Made by a program: the position numbers and the translations under genes
Part shown: one piece after another, positions 1-8,649 of the stretch
Numbering within the stretch: position 1 is the stretch's first letter
Layout: the number at the start of each line of letters is the position of its first letter
From: Saprospiraceae bacterium
GTDB lineage: Bacteria; Bacteroidota; Bacteroidia; Chitinophagales; Saprospiraceae
DNA length: 64,000 bases
Reading direction: 5' to 3'
Assembly: GCA_026982695.1 (NCBI GenBank)
Contig: JALSGS010000033.1
Coordinates: 1 to 64,000 of the forward strand
Notes under the pieces: model-generated
The model's input: only the letters and a program-made list of their open reading frames with translations
Databases searched by the model: none
What the model was told of the DNA's origin: nothing

Positions 1-568
1 ATGTGCGTTCGAGCGTGGGCATTAGTATACATCATCTGCCTTCGTTTTTTGGAAGTGAGGCAGCTGTCGAATCATTCCAACAATTGCCTACTGAAGTACC
101 TGTGCAAATTACACTGCATGCAAGTACCATTATTCCCGTGATCATTTTTGAGGGGGTGGGACATGCCGTTGCTTTGGCACCCAACTTCAAGATTGAAGTG
201 TGGCGAACAGGTGCTGCGCTTCGATGGAAACCTGCAAGTGTTCAGCCTTGGGTGCCTATGTGCTATATCGGGGATTTCATTGGGGCTTTTTCTATCAGAA
301 CAAGCTGCCTGTACCCACCAGGATACATACAGATGCATGGATTGGCTCTTTTGGGTGGTATCAGCCGATGAGCCGATCTGCTCGACAATCTGCCCGAGTG
401 TTTGTGGAGTTCAGCATAGATATCAATACTTCGAGCTTGGGTACGCGTGCAGGCAATGCCTATGAGCTAAACTTCAGGTATTTCCTGCCGATAGTACCTT
501 GGCTATTGGGCCAACAACGTAATGCCAATGCCAAAAAACTGTTGGACTGCAAAGATTTTCTTTTCTGA
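1..568 (+). pseudogene. PorP/SprF-like T9SS outer-membrane protein remnant, 5' truncated by window
   Basis: The C-terminal part of a PorP/SprF-type beta-barrel, the family that usually accompanies T9SS type B cargo in gliding Bacteroidota. The first ~240 bases read in one frame (a GISIHHLPSFFG segment resembling the family's SAHH region). A shift near 243 moves into a second frame reading GAYVLYRGFHWGFFYQNKLP and ending in the family-like FSIDINTSSLGTRAGNAYEL and a final aromatic strand. Neither frame alone encodes a whole domain, so at least one frameshift is present. The next locus (PKD remnant) is broken too, which favours real decay over a lone read error. The 5' end lies outside the window. 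The family assignment is by eye and moderate. Confidence 0.6.
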
Positions 569-642
569 TCATTTATAGATAGTGGCTATCATGAAGACTT
601 ACTTTTCCCTTTTTGCTGGGCATCATGCTTTCTTAGGTACTT

Positions 643-1600
643 CGAGCCGATTGTACGTTTGATATTACCAACCCCGTCGCGTGTCCTGGTGAAACGCTCA
701 CTTTTTCCGTGGTCGATCCCCTATATACTACCTATCTGTGGGATTTTAACAGCGATGCTTGATCGATGCCATGGGAGAAACCGTTACCTATGCCTATCCC
801 TATCAGACCACAAATCAAAATTATCAGGTGGCCCTCTACTTGGACGATGTGAGTAATCCGTGCAATACACAGCAAGTAGCGATAAAGGCTGCCCCCGACC
901 CAGCTATTGGATTAGTGCCTACGTGCTCTTCTCCAGGCACGCTGATGGTAGGCGATGCGATCAAAACTTGCCAGAGAAGTGCTTCAACTACCATTGCCAT
1001 TTTTAACAATTCATCCACCTATGAAGATGATCAATACTACGAGATCGATTGGGGCGACGGCATAATAGAAAGTTACAATACGGCTACTTTCTCTCCCACT
1101 GCCTTCATTACGCATGAATACACGACGTTGGGGTATAAGATCATTGCAGTCAAATCGGTACACGTCAATGGCTGTTATCGGATAAAGCACTACGTGTTTT
1201 ACAGTAGCTCTAATCCATCGGTGGAGATTGGCTAATCCCAGCTAAACTGTGGGGCTCTGCGCACCTACTACCATAACTTTTCTAATAAACAATACGAGTG
1301 ATAATCCGCCAGGTACGGTATACGAAATTTTTGTAAACGAATTACTCGTACAGACTTATACCCAGAGCAATGTGCCCAGTTCGTTTACCTGTACTTTTAC
1401 AGAGTCCTCATGTGAGCAAACCACGAATTCTGGCTTGTTCAGCAATGCTTTTGATTTGCACATTGTGGTTTCTAACCCTTGTGGTGTGTCGGCAGCGACG
1501 GTAGAACCCATAGAGGTGAGCTTGCCGCCCATTGTCGACTTTCTCATTGAAGCACCAGTGCCCACTTGCCCTGGTGAGGTGTGGCAGTGTGTCGCGTTGG
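643..1600 (+). pseudogene. PKD-repeat (gliding/T9SS cargo type) protein remnant with several frameshifts
   Basis: Pieces of a large extracellular PKD-repeat protein. A first segment (643-757) reads CTFDITNPVACPGETLTF then YLWDFNSD and hits a stop. The reading then continues in another frame (759-1235: GETVTYAYPYQ, later EIDWGDG and FITHEYTTLGYKI, a PKD core) and stops again. It resumes in a third frame from about 1249 (GLCAPTTITFLINNTSD) up to a new CPGE repeat start near 1575, where similarity ends just before the next gene. The breaks are not in homopolymers. No signal peptide and no C-terminal sorting domain remain. PKD proteins of this kind are normally partners of PorP/SprF, the adjacent remnant. 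I infer one decayed locus. Confidence 0.65.
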
Positions 1601-1652
1601 AGGCGTACGCTATAAGGTGCCGAATTTCTATCTTGTCGCAAAAGATCGATTT

Positions 1653-2009
1653 ATGGATTGGCCTTCAACCTTTTTGCCTGTGGTGCACCTGCTACTTGGG
1701 CCGTTGCTGTATTTGATAGCTAAAGTTTTTCAGTTGTGGCCGCCGAAAAGGATCAATTACATTTACGGTTATCGCACGCGGCGCAGCATGCGCAATCAGT
1801 GCATTTGGGAAGAAGCACAGCGATATAGCGCGCACCTCTTGGAGTATGCTGCTTTATTTACGATCGCCTTTCAGGTAGTGGCTACACGTCTGTGGCGTGG
1901 CGAAAAAGCCCTACTGTATAGTGTGATCTTTATGGTCTTGGTGCTGTTAGGTGCTATTGTGGCCACGGAGAATCACCTCAAAAAAACTTTTGATGATGAG
2001 GATCAGTGA
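1653..2009 (+). CDS. SdpI family membrane protein
   Basis: A 118-residue protein with three predicted membrane segments (about 7-26, 62-80 and 86-104). It carries the SdpI-family signature between the first two: YGYRTRRSMRN at about 38-48, followed by a conserved Trp. SdpI of Bacillus is an immunity/signalling protein for the SdpC toxin; most family members elsewhere have no tested role, so function here is open. I chose the ATG at 1653 because the preceding in-frame residues read as leftover PKD sequence from the decayed upstream locus. The end overlaps the start of the PagL-like gene, suggesting translational coupling. Confidence 0.8.
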   Translation: MDWPSTFLPVVHLLLGPLLYLIAKVFQLWPPKRINYIYGYRTRRSMRNQCIWEEAQRYSAHLLEYAALFTIAFQVVATRLWRGEKALLYSVIFMVLVLLGAIVATENHLKKTFDDEDQ

Positions 2010-2610
2010 AAACTTATGGTGTAAGTGTAGCGGATCTGTGGGCTGGCGCTATCTGTGGGCCTTGTGGTGTGCCTTGGCATTAGGTCAATGGGTGTCGGCA
2101 CAGTCTGCTGGACGTTGGGGCGGGGTAGTGGCGGGAGTGCCATTTGTGTATGAACATTTGCCGGAAGGCAGAGCTTATCAGCCGTATCAGTTGTTAGGCT
2201 GGTGGACGTTGAGCGATTTGAAAAAGCGCGGTGCAGATCACCTCTTTTGGTATGTCGAGCCGCAGCTGGTATTTGTGACTTTTTCTGATGATAGTGGGCC
2301 CGATTGGGAAGTAGGCCTCAACTCTGGCTTGATGTACCAACTGGCATTGGGGCAAGGGTGGTATGCTACGGCAGCCATTGGCACGGGGCCGCACTACGTA
2401 ACGGTAGAGACGTCTTTGCAGGCACGTGGCTTTATCTTTTCAGATAACTTTGAAGTGGGGATCATTGCACCTGGAGGCAAGCGCATGCAGTTGCACATGC
2501 GGACGCGTTTTCGGCACATCAGTAATGCGGGGTTGAAGAATCCAAATAAAGGTATTGATGTTTTCTTTGCACTGGCAGGTGTGGTGTGGCAAATAGGAGC
2601 TCAGCTATAA
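1993..2610 (+). CDS. PagL-like lipid A deacylase / acyloxyacyl hydrolase family outer-membrane protein
   Basis: A 205-residue protein with an N-terminal signal peptide (hydrophobic stretch ending around VSAQ, residue 37) and an alternating aromatic pattern typical of a small outer-membrane barrel. Near the C-terminus it has RFRHISNAGLKNPNKGID. The His and Ser of HIS match the catalytic pair of PagL, which removes the 3-O acyl chain from lipid A, and the NAGL..PN.G context is the family hallmark. Two adjacent ATGs (1993, 1996) overlap the SdpI stop at 2009. The likely site of action is the outer membrane. A word of the repeated ATTTGCCGNAAGGC type lies inside it at 2156. The substrate is inferred from family only. 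Confidence 0.72.
   Translation: MMRISENLWCKCSGSVGWRYLWALWCALALGQWVSAQSAGRWGGVVAGVPFVYEHLPEGRAYQPYQLLGWWTLSDLKKRGADHLFWYVEPQLVFVTFSDDSGPDWEVGLNSGLMYQLALGQGWYATAAIGTGPHYVTVETSLQARGFIFSDNFEVGIIAPGGKRMQLHMRTRFRHISNAGLKNPNKGIDVFFALAGVVWQIGAQL
2156..2169 (+). repeat. 14-mer word copy 1 (ATTTGCCGGAAGGC)
   Basis: Exact match to ATTTGCCGNAAGGC, inside the PagL-like gene (reads as HLPEG). Confidence 0.85.
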
Positions 2611-2674
2611 ACGCGCGCGAGCTCGTGTGCTGCATCAGCTCAAAGACATGTATTCTGTTTATCAAACTTGTAGC

Positions 2675-3223
2675 ATGGCATTGAAAATCTATACGCGCAC
2701 GGGTGATAAAGGTACTACTGCCCTTTTTGGGGGAAAACGATTGCCCAAGTCAGATCTGCGCATTGAAGCATATGGTACGCTCGACGAGCTCAACTCTTGG
2801 CTAGGACTGGTGGGCTGCTATTTGCCGGAGGGTGATGCAGCCAAAGAAGAACTGTTGGCTGTGCAACACTGGCTATTTGCCACAGGCGCTCACCTAGCTG
2901 CCGATCCGGAGAAAGACTTGTCGTTGCCAGCGCTACCTGAAGAGGGCGTAACTCGCTTGGAACAGTGGATCGATCGCATGGAGGCAGCGTTGCCCCCCTT
3001 GAAAAACTTTATCTTGCCTGGTGGATCGCATGGAGTGGCCCATTGCCACGTAGCTCGAGCCATATGTCGGCGGGCTGAGCGCAGAGTAGTAGCCTTGGCA
3101 CAAGGCGAAAAGGTAGACATGCGTATCGTGCATTTGCTCAATCGCCTTTCAGACTATCTGTTTGTATTGGCGCGTTGGATGGGGCATCAGGCTGGCGTCG
3201 ATGAGATTGCGTGGCAGCCCTAA
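2675..3223 (+). CDS. Cob(I)alamin adenosyltransferase, PduO/MMAB type
   Basis: A 182-residue ATP:cob(I)alamin adenosyltransferase that makes adenosylcobalamin. The sequence opens with the diagnostic KIYTRTGDKGTTALFGGKR and has EAYGTLDELNSWLG. The second half carries the nucleotide/cobalamin-site helices with ARAICRRAERRVV (about 130-142) and LNRLSDYLFVLAR (about 155-167), all in family order. I start at the ATG at 2675 because MALKIYTRTGDKG is the usual N-terminus and the upstream in-frame residues are unlike the family. It is convergent with proC, only 13 bases apart. A BtuB-like receptor lies 32 kb away; nothing else for cobalamin is nearby. Confidence 0.93.
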   Translation: MALKIYTRTGDKGTTALFGGKRLPKSDLRIEAYGTLDELNSWLGLVGCYLPEGDAAKEELLAVQHWLFATGAHLAADPEKDLSLPALPEEGVTRLEQWIDRMEAALPPLKNFILPGGSHGVAHCHVARAICRRAERRVVALAQGEKVDMRIVHLLNRLSDYLFVLARWMGHQAGVDEIAWQP

Positions 3224-3236
3224 GAGGTGTACCCAA

Positions 3237-4043
3237 CTACTCGCTGCGCCCTAACTCAATGGCCCGCTGCAGTGCTGCGCGCAATCCTTCTTTGATGTGT
3301 TCGGACAAAGTAGTGCCTTCATAGGCGCGTAGTGCAGCCTCTGTGGTGCCGCCTTTGCTGGCTACGCGCTGGATCCACTCTTCAAAGGTGTGGTCGGCCT
3401 TGTTGTATAGATCGACGGCACCGCGAAAAGTTTGGTATACGAGCAATTCGGCTTCGGGCACTGAAAAGCCCATCTCGCGCGCCGCTTCGTACATGGCTTG
3501 CATGAAAAACCACACATAGGCCGGCCCACTTCCCGATACAGCGGTGGCTGCGTCGAGGAAGTCTTCGTTGTCGACGTACAGTGTTTTGCCCGTCGTGTTG
3601 AGCAGGTTCTGAACAGTTACTAGTTCAATGCGCGTCACTTGATCGCTTGAAGTGAAGACAGTCATGCCTTGCCCAATCTGGGCGGGCAGGTTAGGCATGG
3701 CGCGAATGACTTTTTGTGCACCTAACGCCTCCACGATGGTGCGTATGCGCACGCCAGCCATGATGGAAAGAAAGACTTGTTGCGGGTCGATGATCGAGCG
3801 GATACGAGCAAAGAGTGCGGGGGCGTCTTGTGGTTTTACAGCTAATATCACCAGGTCGGCGCCGGGCAAGCAGGCTTCAGGCTCAGTGAATACAGTGCCG
3901 ATGTCGAGTCGGCGAAGTGCTTTGGCTTTTTCAGCAGCGCGCTCCAAAATCATCATGCGATCTTTGTCGGCAATGTGGGAGCGCAGGAAGCTGCGGGCAT
4001 AGGTGGTGCCCATATTGCCCCCACCAATGATCAATATTTTCAT
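3237..4043 (-). CDS. proC: Pyrroline-5-carboxylate reductase
   Basis: A 268-residue cytosolic enzyme reducing pyrroline-5-carboxylate to proline with NAD(P)H. The Rossmann motif GGGNMG is at about 7-12, followed by LAVKPQD, LSIMAGV and RAMPNLPAQIG. The C-terminal dimer domain has the proC signature region: AVSGSGPAYVWFF, then VASKGGTTEAAL. Length is normal for the family. The gene stands alone on the minus strand and faces the cobalamin adenosyltransferase. The ~190 bases upstream, toward the isoaspartyl peptidase gene, must hold both divergent promoters, but no exact TAnnTTTG box is visible there. Confidence 0.96.
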   Translation of the reverse strand: MKILIIGGGNMGTTYARSFLRSHIADKDRMMILERAAEKAKALRRLDIGTVFTEPEACLPGADLVILAVKPQDAPALFARIRSIIDPQQVFLSIMAGVRIRTIVEALGAQKVIRAMPNLPAQIGQGMTVFTSSDQVTRIELVTVQNLLNTTGKTLYVDNEDFLDAATAVSGSGPAYVWFFMQAMYEAAREMGFSVPEAELLVYQTFRGAVDLYNKADHTFEEWIQRVASKGGTTEAALRAYEGTTLSEHIKEGLRAALQRAIELGRSE

Positions 4044-4238
4044 TGGTCGTTAGTTTGGTTTTGAAGCTGCAAAGTTGGGTTATTGTTTTCGTTCCAGAAA
4101 GCAAATCTGGATACCTGGAGTTGATCTTCACCTGTGCATTCGGAATATAGCTGTGGGCTATACTGATGTTTTACTATGTTTGACGCGGCTCAAGAATGCC
4201 GATCATCCGATTGTTTTATGGATTAAAAAACAATGCAA

Positions 4239-5297
4239 ATGAAAAAACTGGCTAGTATGCTTGCCGTAGCAGCTCTTTTTGCTTTAAGTGCTTGCGACAA
4301 ACAGGTGCAAAATGGCCATGCACAAAAAACAGCCGTAACTGAAGATGATGTACTCACAGCGCGGTCGCCCTATGCGATAGTCATTCATGGAGGGGCTGGT
4401 ACCATTCGCCGAAAGGATTTAACGCCTCAACAAGACTCGGCCTATCGAGCGGCGCTCAATGCTGCCCTCGATATTGGCGAAGAAATTTTACGCAATGGTG
4501 GCAGTGCACTCGATGCCGTAGAGCAGACCATCCACTATCTAGAGGATTCGCCCTTGTTCAATGCAGGGCGAGGGGCTGTGTTTACCAATGCAGGTACGAA
4601 CGAACTCGATGCTTCGATTATGGATGGTCGTACGCGCAATGCAGGGGCAGTAGGTGGCGTGACGATTGTCAAGCACCCCATTAGTGCTGCACGTGCAGTC
4701 ATGGAGCAATCGCCTCACGTGTTCTTGGTGGGTAAAGGTGCAGAAGACTTTGCCCTGAGTATAGGACTGGATACGGTTGATCCTGCTTATTTTTTTACCC
4801 AACGGCGCTGGGAAAGCTTGCAGCGCGCCAAGGCACGTGAAGCTCAAACGGGTCAATACCTCGTCGATCCCAATCCCGACTACAAGTTTGGCACAGTAGG
4901 TTGCGTAGCACTCGACAAAGACGGCAACATCGCAGCGGGTACCTCCACAGGTGGTATGACCAACAAGCGTTGGGGCCGCATTGGCGACTCACCCATTATC
5001 GGTGCCGGCACCTTTGCCGACAACAATACCTGTGGTGTGAGCTGTACGGGGCATGGCGAATTTTTCATCCGTTGGGTCGTAGCGTATGACGTAGCAGCAC
5101 GCATGGAATATTTGGGGGAATCCTTAGAAGAGGCTACACAGCACGTCATCCGCGAGAAGCTCAAAGCTGTAGGTGGGATCGGTGGCCTCATCGCTTTGGA
5201 CCGAGCAGGCAACATCTCGATGGAGTTTAATACAGAGGGCATGTATCGAGGCTATGCACGCCCAGGCGAGCGCTACGTGGGCATCTACAAAGACTAA
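4239..5297 (+). CDS. Isoaspartyl peptidase / plant-type L-asparaginase (Ntn hydrolase), lipoprotein
   Basis: A 352-residue threonine-type Ntn hydrolase that cleaves beta-aspartyl dipeptides and asparagine. Evidence includes IVIHGGAGTI (about 45-54), GSALDAVEQTI, NAGRGAVFTNAG and the autoprocessing site GTVGCVALDKDGN, where the Thr of GTVG becomes the N-terminal nucleophile of the beta chain, followed by GTSTGGMTNKRWGRIGD. A signal peptide with lipobox LSAC predicts lipid anchoring, so it should work in the periplasm or at the envelope. The start could equally be the ATG at 4233; MKKLASM looks the more natural signal peptide start. It precedes the trehalase in the same direction. Confidence 0.92.
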   Translation: MKKLASMLAVAALFALSACDKQVQNGHAQKTAVTEDDVLTARSPYAIVIHGGAGTIRRKDLTPQQDSAYRAALNAALDIGEEILRNGGSALDAVEQTIHYLEDSPLFNAGRGAVFTNAGTNELDASIMDGRTRNAGAVGGVTIVKHPISAARAVMEQSPHVFLVGKGAEDFALSIGLDTVDPAYFFTQRRWESLQRAKAREAQTGQYLVDPNPDYKFGTVGCVALDKDGNIAAGTSTGGMTNKRWGRIGDSPIIGAGTFADNNTCGVSCTGHGEFFIRWVVAYDVAARMEYLGESLEEATQHVIREKLKAVGGIGGLIALDRAGNISMEFNTEGMYRGYARPGERYVGIYKD

Positions 5298-5349
5298 ACA
5301 GAGCATGCCCTAAATGGGTAGGGATTTTGCTTTCGCAAAAAAACAAAAT

Positions 5350-6981
5350 ATGTATTTACGCATTCTTTCCAAGTATTTGCCGAAAAGCTACCTTGCCGTT
5401 CTACTCATAGTTGGGCTGGGCTTGGGCTACAGCAATTGTTCGCACCCTGAGCCCGAAGTATCGGCTATCTATCAGAGCCCCGATGAGCTGTACGGACAGC
5501 TTTTTGTAGACGTACAACTGGCGCACATCTTTCCCGATAGCAAGACCTTTCCCGACTGTGTACCCAAAGCACCTCCGCAGGAAATTCTGGCTGCCTATGC
5601 TCGCGAAAAGGGCAAGGAGGGGTTTGACCTCAAGGCTTTTGTCTTGCGATATTTTGAGCTTCCTCACGACTATGCCAGTGACTTTCACAGTGATACGGCG
5701 CGCTCTTTAGTCGAGCACATCAATGCACTGTGGCCTGTACTGACGCGTCAGCCCGAAGATCAGGAGCGAGGCGGCTCACTCATTCCCTTGCCCTATCCCT
5801 ACATCGTACCAGGAGGGCGCTTTCGCGAAATTTATTACTGGGATAGCTATTTCACTATGCTGGGCTTGCAGGCAGCAGGAAGAACGGAAATGATTCAACA
5901 CATGGTGGACAACTTCGCCTGGTTGTTGGACCAGTTTGGCCACATTCCCAATGGCAATCGCACCTACTACCTGTCGCGTTCGCAGCCGCCTTTCTTTTCC
6001 CTTATGGTCGGGCTATTGGCCGAAAAAGAAGGCGACAGTATCTGGATCAAATATCTGCCCCAGCTCGAACGAGAATACGCCTTTTGGATGGATGGAGTAG
6101 ATAGCCTGTCACCTCAGCGCAATGAGTACAGGAGAGTAGTGCACCTCGACGACGGCACCATCCTCAACCGATACTACGACGACAAGGAGGTGCCGCGCCC
6201 CGAGGCCTATGCCGAAGACGTGGCTACTGCTGCACGTGACCAAATGCGCTCCCCAAAAGACGTCTATCGAGAGCTGCGCGCCGCAGCTGAGTCGGGATGG
6301 GACTTCTCGAGCCGCTGGTGCCGCGGCTGGATGCATCTGGAGACCATCCGCACTACCGAGCTGATACCTGTAGACTTGAACAGCTTGTTGTACCATTTAG
6401 AACAATGCCTGGCCAAAGCCCATGCCCTGGCAGGCCATGCCGATAAGGCAGCCCAATACGAGGCCCGTGCACAACAGCGTGCACAAGCAGTCCGCACTTA
6501 TTGCTGGTATCCGCGGCGAGGCGGCTTCTTTGTCGATTACGACTATCCGGCACGTACTTGGTGGGTGGTGCCTTCTGGCGCAGGGCTCTATCCGCTGTTT
6601 TTCAAAATAGCTACGCAGCCACAAGCCGATTCGGTAGCTGCCAATGTGTGGCGTTACTTTTTGGCGCCAGGAGGCTTGGTCACCACCAAGCTACAGACAG
6701 GGCAGCAATGGGATATGCCCAATGGCTGGGCGCCACTACAGTGGATTGCCATTCAAGGGCTTCGCAATTACGGGCATGACGAGCTAGCCGACGAGATTAA
6801 AAAACGCTGGATTGCACTCAATGAAAAGGTGTACAAAACTACTGGCAAGCTGTTGGAAAAATACAACGTAGTCAATCTAGAGCTGGAAGGTGGGGGTGGT
6901 GAGTATCCACTGCAAGATGGCTTTGGCTGGACCAATGGCGTGTTGCTCAAACTGCTTACTGAAGAACCAGCTATGCAGTAA
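5350..6981 (+). CDS. Trehalase, GH37 family, exported
   Basis: A 543-residue alpha,alpha-trehalase hydrolysing trehalose to two glucoses. Both family signatures are visible: PGGRFREIYYWDSYF (signature 1) and QWDMPNGWAPLQW (signature 2), plus the GHIPNGNRTYYLSRSQPP segment and the C-terminal glycine-rich EGGGGEYPLQDGFGWTNGV. The N-terminus has a hydrophobic signal with GYSNCS, a plausible lipobox, so it is probably a periplasmic or surface lipoprotein. Earlier in-frame starts exist at 5314, but the ATG at 5350 places the signal peptide correctly. It follows the isoaspartyl peptidase by about 50 bases and may share its transcript. Confidence 0.95.
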   Translation: MYLRILSKYLPKSYLAVLLIVGLGLGYSNCSHPEPEVSAIYQSPDELYGQLFVDVQLAHIFPDSKTFPDCVPKAPPQEILAAYAREKGKEGFDLKAFVLRYFELPHDYASDFHSDTARSLVEHINALWPVLTRQPEDQERGGSLIPLPYPYIVPGGRFREIYYWDSYFTMLGLQAAGRTEMIQHMVDNFAWLLDQFGHIPNGNRTYYLSRSQPPFFSLMVGLLAEKEGDSIWIKYLPQLEREYAFWMDGVDSLSPQRNEYRRVVHLDDGTILNRYYDDKEVPRPEAYAEDVATAARDQMRSPKDVYRELRAAAESGWDFSSRWCRGWMHLETIRTTELIPVDLNSLLYHLEQCLAKAHALAGHADKAAQYEARAQQRAQAVRTYCWYPRRGGFFVDYDYPARTWWVVPSGAGLYPLFFKIATQPQADSVAANVWRYFLAPGGLVTTKLQTGQQWDMPNGWAPLQWIAIQGLRNYGHDELADEIKKRWIALNEKVYKTTGKLLEKYNVVNLELEGGGGEYPLQDGFGWTNGVLLKLLTEEPAMQ

Positions 6982-7136
6982 TGTGCTATAAGCGTGTCAA
7001 TATATGGCTACCCTCGTGCCGGCAAGCATAGTCGTTTTTCCCGAAGTGCATTTTTCAAATAAGAATGTGACGAAACTCATCATAGAGCACATTTGATTTT
7101 CCTATTTTTCGGCCCGCAACGCAAAAAACCGGCTTT

Positions 7137-8234
7137 ATGAAAATAGGTGTTCCCAAAGAGCAGGACGACCCGCGCATCGCACTGGTGCCCGCAGTGATCG
7201 AAAAAATCCGCAAGCAATTGGGCGTGGAGGTCGTAGTGGAGCGCGATGCAGGACAACAGGCTTACGTCACCAACGAAGCATTGGAAACTGCAGGAGCCAC
7301 CATTGGCACGCGGCAAGATGTTTTGCAATGTGATTTGATCATTTCTTATCATCCACTGCCCGATGAAGAGCTGCAGCAGTTGCCCAAAAGTACCTGGCTT
7401 ATATCCATGTTCAAACCTTATTTCGATTCGACCATTACCGAGAAGCTGCGCAAGCTGGGGCTTAAGGCTTTTAGCATGGACATGATCCCGCGCACCACGC
7501 GTGCCCAATCGATGGACGTGCTCTCTTCTATGGCCTCGCTTGCCGGTTATCAGGCTACCTTGCTAGCAGCAACCCACTTGCCCCGATATTTCCCCATGAT
7601 GATCACGGCGGCAGGTAGCATCAAGCCAGCTACAGTAGTTGTATTGGGCGCTGGCGTAGCTGGTTTGCAAGCTATAGCTACTGCGCGGCGCTTGGGCGCT
7701 GTGGTGGAGGCCTTCGATACGCGCTCGGCAGCCAAGGAGGAAGTGCTTAGCTTGGGCGCCAAATTCATTGAAGTGGAAGGTGCCAAAGAAGACACCTCAG
7801 CAGGTGGCTATGCAGTCGAGCAAGATGAAGATTTTTTGCGGCGCCAGCGCGAAGAGGTACAGCGACGCGCTGCTAAGGCCGATGTACTCATCACTACAGC
7901 ACAAGTGCGTGGTCGTAAAGCGCCCTTGCTCGTACCCAAGGAAACAGTGGAAAAGATGCGGCCTGGCTCGGTGATCGTCGATTTAGCAGCCTCCACAGGA
8001 GGCAACTGCGCGCTGACAAAGGACAAGCAAACCATTGTGCATCATGGTGTGACCATTATTGGCAATAGTGAGCTGGCTGCACAAAAACCCATGGATGCCA
8101 GCATACTATTCGCCAACAATGTGTTCAATTTCCTCAAACTCATTATCAAAGATGGCGCACTGCACCTTGACTTGGATGACGACATCGTGGCCAGTGCCCT
8201 GTTTGTGCGTGAAGAAGCAGCTGCCGAAAACTGA
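7137..8234 (+). CDS. pntAA: NAD(P) transhydrogenase subunit alpha 1 (NAD-binding dI)
   Basis: A 365-residue soluble dI domain of proton-translocating transhydrogenase, which binds NAD(H). It begins MKIGVPKE, as expected, and has the alanine dehydrogenase/PNT fold with MDMIPRTTRAQSMDVLSSMA, the Rossmann motif VVLGAGVAGLQA (about 168-179), FDTRSAAKEEV, and the VIVDLAASTGGNC segment (about 280-292). It is followed by separate alpha-2 and beta genes, the split three-subunit arrangement known from Rhodospirillum rubrum, not the fused E. coli form. The complex couples the proton gradient to NADPH formation at the inner membrane. Confidence 0.96.
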   Translation: MKIGVPKEQDDPRIALVPAVIEKIRKQLGVEVVVERDAGQQAYVTNEALETAGATIGTRQDVLQCDLIISYHPLPDEELQQLPKSTWLISMFKPYFDSTITEKLRKLGLKAFSMDMIPRTTRAQSMDVLSSMASLAGYQATLLAATHLPRYFPMMITAAGSIKPATVVVLGAGVAGLQAIATARRLGAVVEAFDTRSAAKEEVLSLGAKFIEVEGAKEDTSAGGYAVEQDEDFLRRQREEVQRRAAKADVLITTAQVRGRKAPLLVPKETVEKMRPGSVIVDLAASTGGNCALTKDKQTIVHHGVTIIGNSELAAQKPMDASILFANNVFNFLKLIIKDGALHLDLDDDIVASALFVREEAAAEN

Positions 8235-8264
8235 TCTATCGTTCAACTCGAAACTGCCTGTATT

Positions 8265-8573
8265 ATGGATATGGTTTACCAGTTTTTTCTTGAAAATCTT
8301 ACAGAAATATACTTGCTCATCTTCACTGTAATACTTGGCTTTGAAGTGATCAGCAAGGTGCCTACGGTGTTGCATACGCCACTCATGTCGGGGGCCAATG
8401 CCATTTCGGGAGTAGTCGTCATTGGGGGTGTCATTCTCCTGCGCAATACGCCACCTGATAACTACCTCATGCTGAGCCTGGGCGTGTTGGCAGCGGCATT
8501 GGGTATGGTCAATGTGGTGGGTGGTTTTGCCGTGACCGATCGCATGCTGGAGATGTTTAAAAAGCGCAAGTAG
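8265..8573 (+). CDS. pntAB: NAD(P) transhydrogenase subunit alpha 2 (membrane dII part)
   Basis: A 102-residue membrane subunit with three to four hydrophobic helices. It is recognisable by LGFEVISKVPTVLHTPLMSGANAISG, the conserved loop of transhydrogenase alpha-2, and by a C-terminal VVGGFAVTDRMLEMFKKRK. Together with the N-terminal part of the beta subunit it forms the proton channel. It lies 30 bases after pntAA and 76 bases before pntB in one operon. Size and order match split transhydrogenases. Confidence 0.95.
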   Translation: MDMVYQFFLENLTEIYLLIFTVILGFEVISKVPTVLHTPLMSGANAISGVVVIGGVILLRNTPPDNYLMLSLGVLAAALGMVNVVGGFAVTDRMLEMFKKRK

Positions 8574-8649
8574 GCCTGAGGGCCATTAATTCAGGCTTTT
8601 GCCAAAGTGAGGGAAGGAATGCAATTCTGAAAAATCAACTTGCACGACG

